DNA of 64,000 bases, taken from the NCBI RefSeq assembly GCF_000003815.2, contig NC_049991.1, positions 14,616,154 through 14,680,153 on the forward strand, read 5' to 3'. This document shows positions 22,170-35,700 of this stretch, piece by piece (the first letter of the stretch is position 1; the number at the start of each line of letters is the position of its first letter). This stretch comes from Branchiostoma floridae. Its lineage: Eukaryota > Chordata > Leptocardii > Amphioxiformes > Branchiostomatidae. Both the position numbers and the translations under genes were made by a program. The notes beneath the pieces were generated by a model, which searched no databases, was not told the origin of the DNA, and saw nothing but the letters and a program-made list of their open reading frames with translations.

Positions 22170-23745
22170 ATGAGAAACTGAAAGTTGTACTGGGTTATGA
22201 GTGTTTTATAAAGTTCAAATATCCTTCTTTTGTTCCACTGTCCATAAATTCTTATATCTTATTCTTCGGAGTTGACATAACCTGGTGGTGTCAGATTACA
22301 TAATGTAGCAAGTGGCAGGACAGCTTTGTAGAGGCTGATCATCATTTGAATGCATTTAAGTGAGGTTGTACATTGTTGTATAGCCTGTCAGAGAGTGTTT
22401 TCCTAAGATAAAGCCAGTGGCCTATGCCCAATGATGGGCAGTACGCCGGTTTACCAAGACTCCCTTACTCTTGTGGGAGTGGAGAGTATGGGCGCCCAAG
22501 TAAACTACTAACTGGGATGACATTCAGGCTATCATAGCCAAAGAATGCCAATAGAATTAAGATGTAAGGAAAGGAAAGCTATCCAACTTTTTTTTTCCAT
22601 TCAGGTTATACTGCAAATATAATATTTTCTGGACTCAATATTATGCAAAGCAGTGTTGTTTCAATGAATTAACACTACTTAATTGTTTACCTAGATGAAC
22701 ACTACACAGGAAATAAAATGCCTATTGAAAAACAGCAGAGACTGTAATCACCAAACACGATGCTGTGGTTTTGAACTAAATATATTTTCCAATAATAGCA
22801 CAACCAACATTTGAAGTCCCATATAATCTGTTTGGTCCAAGTGTCTCTTGTCTTATCTTGTAAAAAAACATCATTATGCCAAGGGACAGCAATATCAACA
22901 TAATAGCTCTGGCATTATTGATAAATCTTTCAGGAGGTACAGAAGCCTTCCTGAAAAAAATATTATGCTGACACTGAAGGTACCTCTTAAACAATTGTTC
23001 TTGACATGTACAGATTTACACTATAACAATTATGACATACCTTGGTGACTGTACTCATAGAACCAAAGCATCATTAATCCATTACATACTTATACGTAGT
23101 GTATAGAAAATATCGTACATGTATCATAACAAAATGGTTATATCTTTTTGGAATTTTGTAGGCACCTCATTACATTTAACAAACACCAGTTCTATATATC
23201 AAATTGATGTGCATCTACATCTGTAGACTTCTTTACTGAGAAAGTAAAATTACTACACAATTCCTTGCCTAGATTTTACCATAATCATTTCCCTTTATGA
23301 GATTCTTGTACCAATTATGCCATTTCTCGGTCAGCAATCACAGATACTAATCATGATTGTTATAAATTTTCTGGTTCGCCGACTGTCATTGTCAGCCTGC
23401 ATGGATACAGTCGAAGAAGCCTGAGACTGCCTGTGGACCAGTCTTAAGTCACATCCATCATGACACAACCAATGCCATCCATCAATGTTTTTTAATCATG
23501 TGGAGGTGAAACTGAACGACGATAAACCTAAGATTATCATCAATTACATGGTTGCCATCAGACAGGTTGAAATCTATGGTACCACATAACAAGTCAAATG
23601 TACTGTTGAACCTCAATGAGCAACTAACTTTTCAGCCACGCTTTAGCAGACTATATAAGTTATCAAAATCATACTGATGTAGTTGACGATCCAATGTTCC
23701 TCATAATGGCAATAACCCAGGCAAAAAAATTACATGGCTGCATTG
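22170..23745. other. intergenic spacer between CHTF18 and ROCO (head to tail)
   Basis: About 1.6 kb, AT-rich, without a convincing exon. It must hold the CHTF18 3' UTR; I found no canonical minus-strand AATAAA close to the stop. A repeat-like stretch lies at 22.38-22.51 kb (GGCCTATGCCCAATGATGGGC), resembling the tail of SINE-type repeats. Confidence 0.35.
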
Positions 23746-26700
23746 TTACAACAGGTCCTGTATGGGAATGTTTTTACGGATGGCGTTGGAGAATCCTTCA
23801 TTGAACTTGTAGAAGATGGTGCCCATTCCTGCCCTACTGACTTGCCGACTGTTGCTTTGGTTACTGATTGAAGCATCTGGAATCAAAGCAGAATGAGGGT
23901 TTAAGTTAACATCAATTGAAAAATGCAAATATTTGGACAAATTTGAAGTGTTATGCGCCAAAAAGCAGTTACTCAAGCAACTGGACAGTGTCACTAACGA
24001 AAGACAACGGATGGTTGTCTGAAACGTCTGACAGTTTCCAAAATCATATCCAGTTGCTTGAGTATCTTATTAATTACTCGGATGTCTAACGTACATCAAC
24101 ATATCAAAATATTTTTGTCAGGTCCTTAACGTCCTTTTGAGTGGCTATCAAAATGTTTCTTTGTCTTCACTACACTTTCATTGACATGTTGGCATTCAAG
24201 TAATAAAACATTTGGCATCCCAATCCCTCCTCGATCTATATGTTCATCATGTATTCAAGCACATACCAAACAGTTCGTGGGGCAAATAGCAAGCATTTCA
24301 TTAGAAATAACAACTACATGTCTCAAGAGATATTGCACCATATTTACCCTTATTCCTCTCAGGTGTTTTCTTCTTAATCACTCGACCAAAGAAATCCACA
24401 GCAGGCTGAAAAAAACATATACTGTCAACGCTCATTTTTAAACATTATCATTAGTATTGTCAATTACATGTCTGTCTGTCTGTCACCAATTAATGGAAAC
24501 CTTTTGTCATTTGAAATCTTCCTTTTCATGTACCTGTATTTGCTGCGAGAAAATTAATGTACTTAAACATTGTCTTTTTACAGTCATTCAACAAAATTTT
24601 ATGTGCATCACTTCTATAAGACGTGGTTGATAGATTACTTTTCCTTCAACAAAGGGAGAGATACCTCCTTTGAAAAGTTGATTACTCAGTCTGGTTTCAG
24701 TGTAAAATGTTGATGAAAACCTGTCAAAGAAAATCTACTCTAACTCCCAAAATGTTTAGAAAAAGTTGACGAGGACACAGACACCCTACCTTCTCCTCAG
24801 CTACAGCGATTTTCTTTGGCTGCAGCTTGGCCAGATGGTTGGGCACAGCTCCATCAGCTGTAGCATCTGACTTCTGCCCTGTCTTCTGAACCTTCTCCTC
24901 GGGCGTTGGAAGGTTCCTGTCCAAACATATGTAGGAAATGTTTCTATTATTTGTCTATTTATTGGTAAATGTTACAATACATTACACTGACTCTGAGGCA
25001 GCCTGGACAATCTTTAAATGTCAAACAAATACATATATACTAGAAAATTGCATATTATAAATTACATATTATGCATAACTAGTTTCTAACTAAGTTCAGC
25101 TAATCAAGTTTAAGACCGACACAGTCAGGATGACAATGAATCACACAAAAACCATTAAGTATTGTCATTATCCTCATTTGTAAGAAGCAGCAGAGTTCAA
25201 ACTCACCTGTTTCTGCTCATCAGCAGAGCCTCACTTCGTCTCATCTTCTCCACCTCAATCTGGAGGCAGACAGAAAAATAAAGAGTTGACTAAAAAAATT
25301 TTTAAGTAGCTGCTGCTTTAATAGCACCTGTGTCTCCATACCTTAATTTGAAGTTTGTAAACTTATGTTTTGGGTTTTTACTTTCAAATCTTTCAGCAAT
25401 CATCTCTGTTGAAATTGCACTTTTTACTCTGGTTGTTTGCACTTAAATGTCTGCATTTTTTTCACTTTTACAGCATCTTTTTTTTTTAAACTTTTATTCT
25501 GTCCTAAAAGGAAACCCATACTCAATAATACAATACCACTCATACCTCCTTTGCGATGAGTTGTTTGGCTGCATATGTCAGCTGTTTCTTGGGTGGTTGG
25601 TCGCTGAACCGTATAGCCTCTTCCATGTTCCTGCATGAGGATATCAATGAAAGCAACATCTTGTTTGTGTGTTATAGTAATATACAGATTATATATTCAT
25701 GATTTACTTACTTTCCACCAAGGAATAAGATTACAAAGAAAGTTTATAGCATTTTACTGCTTGACCAATACAGACACATTAGACTAAGTTAAGATAAGAT
25801 AAGGACATGATTTTTTTCAAAGGAGTTCTAAGAAATGTTACGGAGCTACTGTAACAACATGACAGTACTAACGGTTCCAGCAAGTACTGGTACTGTCCCT
25901 CCTGGGTTCTCTCCTGTTGGTATGTCAGGTTGTAGGCAATCATGGTGTGGATCAGGTCTGCCATCTGTTGTTTCTCCTTCGCACTGAACAGCTGAGAGTT
26001 TACCTATCACACAAGAGAGTCACAGGAACATCAAGTGTTTGTATGTGTTGGATTTGACAGAGATCTTAAGTAAATCTTTGGAAGCCTGGCACAGTGTTTT
26101 CTCATCACTTGGATTTATTCAGCATCTAGTATTTTACACATTTATTGTAGTAGAACTATGTAAGGTAGAAACGCAATGACATAGCATGTTCATCGCAAAT
26201 GCTTACAACATCACTTAACAAAAATCTGTAGCATCTGCAGTCCAGTGATTAGCAGTTCTGCCTCTAGAACTAGAAGCTGTGAGTTTGAATCCAGCTGTGT
26301 CGCTCACCCAACATCACATCCCTAGGACATAACGTGCAATGCACATGACGTTAAGCTGTCCTCAGTCCCAGCCCTCCCGCAGGTCTGGCTGGTACCTCAG
26401 GTGATACCGAATACACCGTGTTGTACTCTATATGTACGTGGCGCCTTTCTTATCTGTCACGACCAGTGGAAACATCAAGCACTTAAGTGAGCTAACCTAG
26501 ATTGAGATCATTTTCACTCTCACAAGTCATTCTGACAGGTTGTCTTAAAGTTAACATGTACAAATGTAAGATAGCAGTTTTGTGCTCTACACTAATCATT
26601 AAGCCTTACAGGTCTGAAGCTGGGCTGTATGATGTCCAACAGTGCAGGCAGAAGCTCCAGGAGGAAAGCAGACTGAGACACGCGACTCCTGATGACAGCA

Positions 26701-29700
26701 GACATCTCACCCTGCTGGGCAGCACGGAGACTCTGGGTCTCTGTCATCTTCTGGTAGCACTGGGAACAGGAATGGGGGAAAATGTTTTTTGAGGGAGCCC
26801 TCGTAGTAAATCAGATTCATACACACAGGCTATATAATTATTATGCTTTTCACCTCTCCTGCACCTGTTATATATAATTTTTCAAATATATTATGTTGTA
26901 TTTTTCTTTTGTGCAAATAAAACAAACAAACAAAACAATCAGGCTATTAGATCATTGCTCAAAGTCTTTTTTAAGAGAATTTGAATATGTAATGTTATGA
27001 TTTGTTCAAAACATTGGAATATGACAACTTGGCCTGCAGGTAGTACCCAAAGAGACATGCAGAATACAAAAAAACAACTGTAAAGTCACTCTGCAGAACG
27101 CTTACAAAAGTTGCAAAAAGTATTTTTTTACCCTCTAATATAAATCAATGGCAGGCCTGTTGCAACATACCTCATATTGGCTGCTAGGATAGGACAACTT
27201 GGGCGCAGTTGAGCCTGCAAACAGCATGTGGAAGGCCACGAATGTGTAGGGGATGTAGCGCATCAGGATGAAGGTCTGGATGTGGCTGATGATGTTGTTT
27301 ACGAGGTCGTAGAAGCCTAGCCATTCACAGCCCATGGTGACAACATCTAGGTACGCGTCTTTGAACTTGGCCTCCAGGTAGTTCTCAAAGAGACCTGCAG
27401 AATAATAACATGATACTAAGTCTGCAGAACACTTGCAAAAGTCTCTTTATACTCTTATACTGTACATCTATGGCAGGACTGTTGTTACATACTTAATACA
27501 CACTTCAATAAGGATTATTTTGAAGTTAATCCCTAAACTGAGGTGTGTGAACTGCATGACTGTGGAATCCAAAATTATGAGGGCAGCTCATCAATTTTAT
27601 CAGATTTTCAACTGTCGAATTTTCGAATGACATAAATACTGCCAAGTCAAACAAATCTGCAAAAGCCTTTTAAAGAGATCCCTTAAGTGCAATAACAGCC
27701 AGTATAATGACAGTACTCCTGTTTATCTAAACCTGTATATCAGTGCATACCTAGGTGTGCTGCACTAGAGATTTCCCAAACACACTGTTTTTCAACAGTA
27801 TGTGATTTGGCAAATAAATGTTACTGCAGGTTACAAATTTTGCCTGAACTTGGGCGAGGGAGTCTAGAGCCGTAATCCTGCATGACCTTGACTGACCTTG
27901 ACAGGTTTTCTCGTACTCCCCGTTGCCGGAGGTCAGGTGCAGAATGTGCTGGAAGCGGCCGGCAGGTGTGTGGGGCTGTGTTACAGACACATCCTCACCT
28001 GCCTGCAGCTGCCCCGCCGCTACGTCATGGGGGTTATTCCACCTCTTCCTGGTGGAATAATAAACTTAAGTAACATCATGACAATTAAAGTATGCAGGAT
28101 GAAATTTCTAATATACTGGTGTATACAAAAATTTTAAATGACAGAAACCTACTAGTAGCTTTTATATGTAGTGAAATGTAATGATCAGGTGTAATTTTTT
28201 GTGAATGTTGAAGTTTTTGCTTTGGTTTCATGTTAAAGTGTGTTTTTGTGGTGACCTCTTCACTGCAACCTTAAGATCATCTTGAAAACACTTGAATGTT
28301 CAGAATGTCTTCCGTTCGTTTACCCGGCATTGTTTTGACCATGAACTACAAACTACTACGGACACTCCATTTTGTTCAGACGTACATCCCCATGAAGTTC
28401 ATGGCAGTTGCAGTAGTTCATTCTCCAAGTAGATGACAAAATTGAAATTTTCAGCACAAAGAAGCCTTTGTAAAGGCTTTGCAGTGATCTAAATATAACG
28501 AATCAAGATTTTATATGGGGTGTCTAAAATCAGTAAATTATCCATTGACCACGGGAGTTGTGTAGAGAAGCTGTATTACACTATTGGCTGAAAAAAAAAA
28601 ACACAGTATGCTTCAATTTTAACCTGCTTTCCTAACCTTTTCTGTCTGGGGACCTGGAAGATCTGTTGCCAGACAGTGAAGAGGCCCTTCTGTTGGTCCT
28701 TCTGCCCCACCGCCATGGAGTGGACGTCAGACAGAGACAGGTCTGTGCCGCGGCTGTGCACAAACTGTGGAGGAGGAGACAAAATATTACAACCAAACTC
28801 TCTGTACAGTCGAGTACATTGACACAAGTGTAAATATTACAAGTAAGACTACCAGTACATGTAGTTAACGATTTGTCAAGTCAGATTTCTATATTTGCAG
28901 CCATTACAAGCAACGGGATGGATTTGTAAATGGTCAGACAATTCAGGTAGAATCAATCCATGCTGAACTACAGATCTGTCAGTTACTGTCAAAAGGCTTT
29001 GGATGCTACCTCTAATCATTTATAAATCTATCCAGTTGCTTAATTAAACAATATATATTGCATACAATTGCAGCCATTTGCAGGCATACAAGTCATCATT
29101 TCTTTATGACCATCACATGCAACATTCAAATTGTTGATATTGCCATCTAACTGTGCTAGAACTTTTGATCACATAACAACAAGAAATGGCAAAAGAAAGC
29201 AGTGAATGAACTGTATTTATGTTGACAAGGTATGGACAAAAGCTCAAAGGCCTGCATGGAAGATGTAACAATACAAGATGCGTATGGTGAACTTTGTGGT
29301 AACTGTGCTAGAGGGAGCTGTGAAACCAGACATAAAGTGGTAGCATGCCAGCCTGTAAGGTGCACTTTAAGGTATGATTGTTGAATTGAATCAATCAAGA
29401 TATTGAAAAAAGGCACTGTTGTTAGTCCTTTTTCTGCATCATAGGTTGAATCTCTTAATATTCACAGGGTATGATTCAATGTAACTTTATTGCTCTGCTC
29501 ATCTCTAGATACTCACCATACATTGTGCAAGTTAAAATCTACTTGAACATAATTCCACCATGGTAGTAATTCCACCAGCCATAAAAGATAATTTAAAATC
29601 CAAACAGATCTCCAACGCAATGTGCCTCTGGGCCAGCATAATGCACTTGTCACAGTACTAGTAACTTTATATCTAAACTGTAGATATACCTGGGGTGCTG

Positions 29701-32700
29701 CACCAGGTATCTGTCCAAATCACTGTTTTTCAAAGTGGTGGATTTTACAGATGTATGTAACCCAACGGATTAATGTTAATGGAGGATACAGTATTCATAT
29801 GATAGTATGATAGACTGATTGATTGTATTGTGATGAGAGAATACCTGTTGCTAGTGATCAACAAACAAGTCATGTACATTTACTGTGCTCTCTTTGCTCT
29901 GTCATTAGTAGAATGAAAACCAATGTTTTACTTATGAAAGAAAATAAGACAGTGTACCATGTACTGCATTCCTATAGTACGTAGCGTAAACTTGCTCCTG
30001 ATCAATTTTACTCCCTTTTCCCCACCAAGCCATAATCCTTGTAGTTACGGTAACTTCACTTGCCTAAGCTGGACGATACGGTTTCCTCCATCACTTCAAT
30101 GCATACTGTAATGGGAAGGTGTATCAATGCATTTCATGGCACCTCTTTGATGGATTAATCACGGAATCCCACCTGGAGGGTGTTGACACATGACCGGATG
30201 TCTTTCTCAGTCTTCTCACACAGGGCCAGGAGGGTCGTCATGTCAGTCCGTACGCTCTGCCTGCGGGCAATCTGATACAGTAGGCAACAAAGGGACTTGT
30301 TACACCGATGGAATAGCAAATGGCAGATCGCTTGGTGGAAGATATTCCAGCCTACTGCAGATAATCTAGGATGGCAGTGTTTTTTGTTGGTTACATAATA
30401 GAACAGGGGCTGAAAATCCTTTTTCCTGCATACATTGAATCATGCACTTGTGCAGGTACCATTCAGAGTCACCTACACAGGAAAAGTTTTACCTGCTTGG
30501 TGGAAGATATTCCAGCCTACTGCAGCTAATCTAGGATAGCAGTGTGTTTAGTTGGTTACATAATAGAACAGGGGCTAAAAATCGTTTTTTCTGGCAGGCA
30601 TACAATCATGCACTTGTACCATTCAAAGTCACCTGCACAGGAAAAGTTTTACCTGCTTGGTGGAAGATATTCCAGCCTACTGCAGCTTATCTAGGATGGC
30701 AGTGTGTTTAGTTGGTCTACATAAGAGAACCTTTCATCACTCAGCACCAGGGCTGAAAATACTTTGTTCTGCATACATGCACTTGTGCAGGTACCATTCA
30801 AAGTCACCTGCACAGGAAAAGTTTTACCTGCATCACTCTTTTTTTTTTTTTTTGCCTTTCAGTCTGTTAAAACAATGGTAGAAACTATACCTAGCAGTAA
30901 AATTTTTGCTATTGTTATCGGCTGTATTTACTCTATTACAAAGAATACATTCAATTGATTCCCGGGCCATTGACATCATCATCTGCGCCGCATATCAGCA
31001 GTCTATGTTACTGAGGCGGGCCACTACATATGGGCAGGATGGCTTCAGCAAGGGACAAAGCAGATTTGGTGCAAGTTTTAAAAACACCTGCACAACTACA
31101 ATATTGCCCTCAATAGCTTGAATTTTACAGTGCCATTTTGAGCCCTGATCGTGAGTTGCATCCTAATACTCCAACCAAGATAACAGTAAGTGTTTGTACT
31201 TTTGCCCGCAAGCGATTTAATAAAGCCAACAAGATCGCTTGTCATCTTGCTTGTACCCTTGAATGTGCAATGACTTGGAACCAGATAGAAAGTCATACCA
31301 TTCTTAAAGGTGAAGACTTGGCTGTATCCCCAGAAGGAATCAAATAAAGACGACAAAGTAGCTTCTTAAACTTCAAGAACCTTAAATGTCAGATCATTTT
31401 GGCTCCAGATAGGAAGGAATACCCTTTAAAGGTCAAGATTAAGCTGCTTAAAAGGGCACAATGTTATAGACAGGTGATATTTTCACTGTATTGTGGCACT
31501 CCAAAATTGATCATGTCATCTTCAATGGCACAGGATCTTGGATATTTTGCAAGTTTCAGCATCTGAAAGCCAGTTGCCATTGTAAAAAACAGCTTAAAGG
31601 CAGAACTTTAAAGGCGCAATTTAGGTACCCGATCCGGTAGTATCAAATGGTTAACAGATAAAGTTGGTTTCTACCACTAACTTTTAAGCTCTTTAAACAT
31701 TGATTGATGAGTACAAGGAATACATCCAATCCTACTTCTTATGGTCTAGTTGTTGTTGTTGTTTTACAAAGATTACACGAAAAACATAAAGAAGACACAA
31801 AGAAATTTCATTTCATGAGAGCTAGTACATTGTATCATGTAATGGACTTAACTCCGTGGCTACAGGACCACAAATTAGTTCCAGTTTATTGACAACCTAA
31901 CAACTTTGTATGCTCCGATAGTCTCCCCCCATCATTTTTATGGGATGTATCGTTAAGCACAAAGTCATCACAAGACTTTATGCTTGCCAGTTGCTACTTC
32001 CCATCAGCTCAGTTGTAAGTCACTGTAACATGAACAAATGTGGGTAATGGGCTGCCAAGCATCTACACTTTAGCATCCATCTAATTCAGTGAGTGAGTGA
32101 TTCAGCAATTCTGTATTTTGCTACAGGTCATTTCACTTCTGCCCTGTACATACTGTAACATTTATATATCATAAAAGTTGATAAATAATTCATTTGATCA
32201 TAACAGTGTTAAGATTGTGGCAATCAAGGAATAACAATCTATAGGGAAGTAATTCATGACAGTCAAGTTCATCTAACCTTGTAAATTTTCTTTTTTTGTG
32301 TCTTTCCTCAAAATAAAAGTAGTCCAGTAGAATTGAGATAATTTTTACTTCATTTTCTCAACACCAACTATTAACAATGTAAACTTAAACAAGACAGGGT
32401 TTGAACAATTTGGACACTTCATCTTTTGTACTAGGATTCAAGAAAATACCAAGGAGGTATAAATTGCACAAATATTGTCAATATGTATAACGTTAACATT
32501 CATAAATGTCTAACTTGTTTACTGACGTGATTAAAAAAGAACAAAAAAACTCTTCATACAACAAAAGCAATGGAAATCCATGATGGATATGAATCGTTTT
32601 CTTGCTAACTGCACATGCAGATAGAGAGGAAGTCAGGATCACTTGTGGCACGTACCTCAAACAGTCTGCCGGCCAGGCGCGTAGCGTCGGTGGGCGGGAA

Positions 32701-35700
32701 GTGCAGCACCAGAGATAATGGACGCAGGCGCCGCAGAGACATGACATATCTGTTGGAACACATCACACAAACTCACTTATCACACCGAGTAAATGTCTAC
32801 TGGAATCCGTAATTATACCGATAGCTCAGTATCGGGCAAAACAGAAGATAAAACATTTATAACGAAGCCCAGGCGGCTCAGTGTCATTAGGGGTGATAAG
32901 GTCCAGTTAAAAGTTTAATAACTTTGGTATCAGCACAAATTTGCCAAACAATGTAGTGAGATACCAACTGACAGTATTTCCAAGACTCACATTATAAGAA
33001 TCCTAATGGACACCTGTAGCTGCATTCTACATTGTACAAACGTATATGACAAATCTTCACTTGAAATCAGAGGAAGGGACATATGGCCATTCATTTGATA
33101 TCAGGGTTAAAACTGACAACAATTAATTTTGTATTGACTAATTACACTACCCAGCTCATCTTTTAGAAAATGTACAAACTTAAAATGTTCTACAAATATG
33201 TAAAGATGGGGAAAAACATGACTTACATGTGCATTTAGGTAAATCAACTCTTGTGTCTCCCTTGTATTGGTAAATTTGATGAGAAATCCTTTCTCTACAT
33301 GTAACATTGAATCCTTCATAACACTACTGTATAGTAATGGGCACCGTGGGCTCTATTACTTGCTCTATCTATTTCTCTCCCTCACATGCTCACTCACTCA
33401 CTCATTTGCTCACTCATTCACTCACTCACTCACTCACTCACTCACTCACTCACTCACTCACTCACTCACTCACTCACTCACTCACTCACTCACTCACTCA
33501 CTCACTCACCCACCCACTCACCCACCCACCCACCCACCCACCCACCAATTCATCCACACAATCACTAGCCATAAAGCCCAGTAGTCTATTACACATCCGG
33601 CTGTCCATCTAGTACGTAAATTAAATCATTTTTTCTTGGCATCCTTCTGGTCTCATAAGACCATAGAGAGTGACCAGGATAGCCCCCCAAAAGTGAGGTA
33701 GATGCCTGCATACCACACTGAGGCTTACATCAGAAACCATCTCTTATGCATTTGGGCACCCTGGGACCAGGATACACTTAATATTTGGCAGAAAAATGCA
33801 CTGGATGACAGGACAAGAGGAGGGTTGCCTCAATGCAAAAGGTCTTTAAGCTGCAGCCAGAGGCCCAGAATGAATGGCAAGAGTAAGCCTTTATAGTGCT
33901 GAAAGCCTAGACTTGTCTTTTGTTTTACCATCAATTCAACATTTTCCCCGCTACTTAGTCTCAGGAATGAGCGATAACATCTTGCCTGAAGCACCCCTGA
34001 GGCAGATACATGTCATTCGTTCAAAGATGAAGACATACTATTCTCTCAAAAGACCAGGAATCGTGTCACTACAAAGAGCTTTCAGAGACTTTCTAATACA
34101 GCTTTTATCCTTCTTGCAATTTGTCCTCTGGGAGTTAGACCTCAGAATTTTAGTCCACACTAAATTATCCGTAATTTATCTAGGGCACAAATGGGCTATT
34201 GGTGTTTTTTATTTACTTCAGTTCACCACAAAACAAAACAAAGCTCATTGTGAGTCGCTAAAATATCAATGTTTTGGTTATACTAACTTGATTATGATGA
34301 CAGATGTCAGTTCACTTTTGTCTTTTAAAAAAGTTTTTAATTAAATCCATCCTGCATGGTAAAGTCCTTATTGATATCAGCCCTAAATTGATATAAGCCA
34401 TGATACATGACCTTTGGCTATGGCTAAACAGTTCTACATATGAATGACAGTCTATGTCACATTGGGCACATCTAGGGATGGGTACCAGACCAGTACAGAA
34501 AATTCAGGTCCAGGTACGGTCAAGGTCCAGAGGTCCAAACCTGAACCTGGACCTAATATTATTTTGTTTGAGAATGGGCGATACTCAAAACAATGGTCCA
34601 TTTTGCTACAGAAGTATCTGTTTGGTGGCTTATCCTATCTTCACGTAAACAATGCTAACTGGCTCTGTTAAGTTAGACCAAGTTTGACTGTAGAAACTTG
34701 GTAAAAATGACAATCGATTCTCCCGTACTTGCTCTTATTATTTTCTTGGACAAATAAGCCTCAAAACACATAAACACCTGCCACCTTAGCGCCAGTATAA
34801 TCTGTTCATTTTCTAATCGATCCAACATCCAGTCCACTGACTTTTTTCAGGTCCGCTTTTTCGGACCGGTTAAAAAAGAAAAACCTGTTCTGTGGTGTAC
34901 CGGTACCAAACCCAAGGCACATCCATAAAGACTTAGACTAAGGAAAGGCTTAAGCATTCAGCATGGAACTTCCTCCTAAAATCTGGAGTATTTCAGAAGA
35001 AAGAGTGATTTGCTTCAGCTGTGGTAGTGGCAATGTGTCCTTGCTGTGAAAGTTCAGAGTGGTGGTGCAAATGAGTGAAGCTTGGTAAAGCATTTGCCAT
35101 GGAACTGGTGATGAGTAACACCAGCTTCTTTCAGAGAGCGGTAATTGGGTGACAAGCAATTAGGTTGCTCCCAATGTGATTTTATAACCAGTTTTTGTAC
35201 CGTGTTGAGACAAGGTTAGTGTGCTCTTGGCAGCTCTGGCCTAGATGTAACAACATTACATTTTTATATCAGCAAGTTATAACTTTCCTCCTTAAAAAAA
35301 AATCAATAGATGAGTCTTGAGCCCAACATGAACCATGTACGGATTAGATCGATATTAAAGGAAAGACGAAAAAGCTCATCCCTTGCATCTAAAAATGTAA
35401 GTTACAGATACATGGCAAAGAAATTATTTTTGTTTCTCCTGCTTCATCGTGTTTAAAATATTCCACCTTGCCTTCGTGAGTGTATTTTAGAAAGTCTTGT
35501 TATCCCCTGATCAGGTGCCTACTTCAACTTTATGCCAGAAAGAACGACTCACTCAGGGACCTCATTAAACTTAAGGCTCTGGAAGGGGCCGCCAACACCC
35601 GTATGTGAATCTCTAATTGCTACTGAGCTAGTGCAGCTTTCTTTTTGGTGTCAGGAAGGGGAAGACGTAAGAAGCTCCTGGAGGATCTGGTAAACAGGAA

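Noticed and set aside
28011..28022. Acceptor TAG just before CGGCGGGGCAG for the CHTF18 exon at 27897-28048
   Set aside because: It gives the wrong phase and an early stop; the acceptor CCACCAG before GAAGAGG (exon start 28048) keeps the frame and matches the family.
33267..33612. Open frames of Thr-His-Ser-Leu repeats in three frames
   Set aside because: They are translations of a (CTCA)n microsatellite and lie in a CHTF18 intron.
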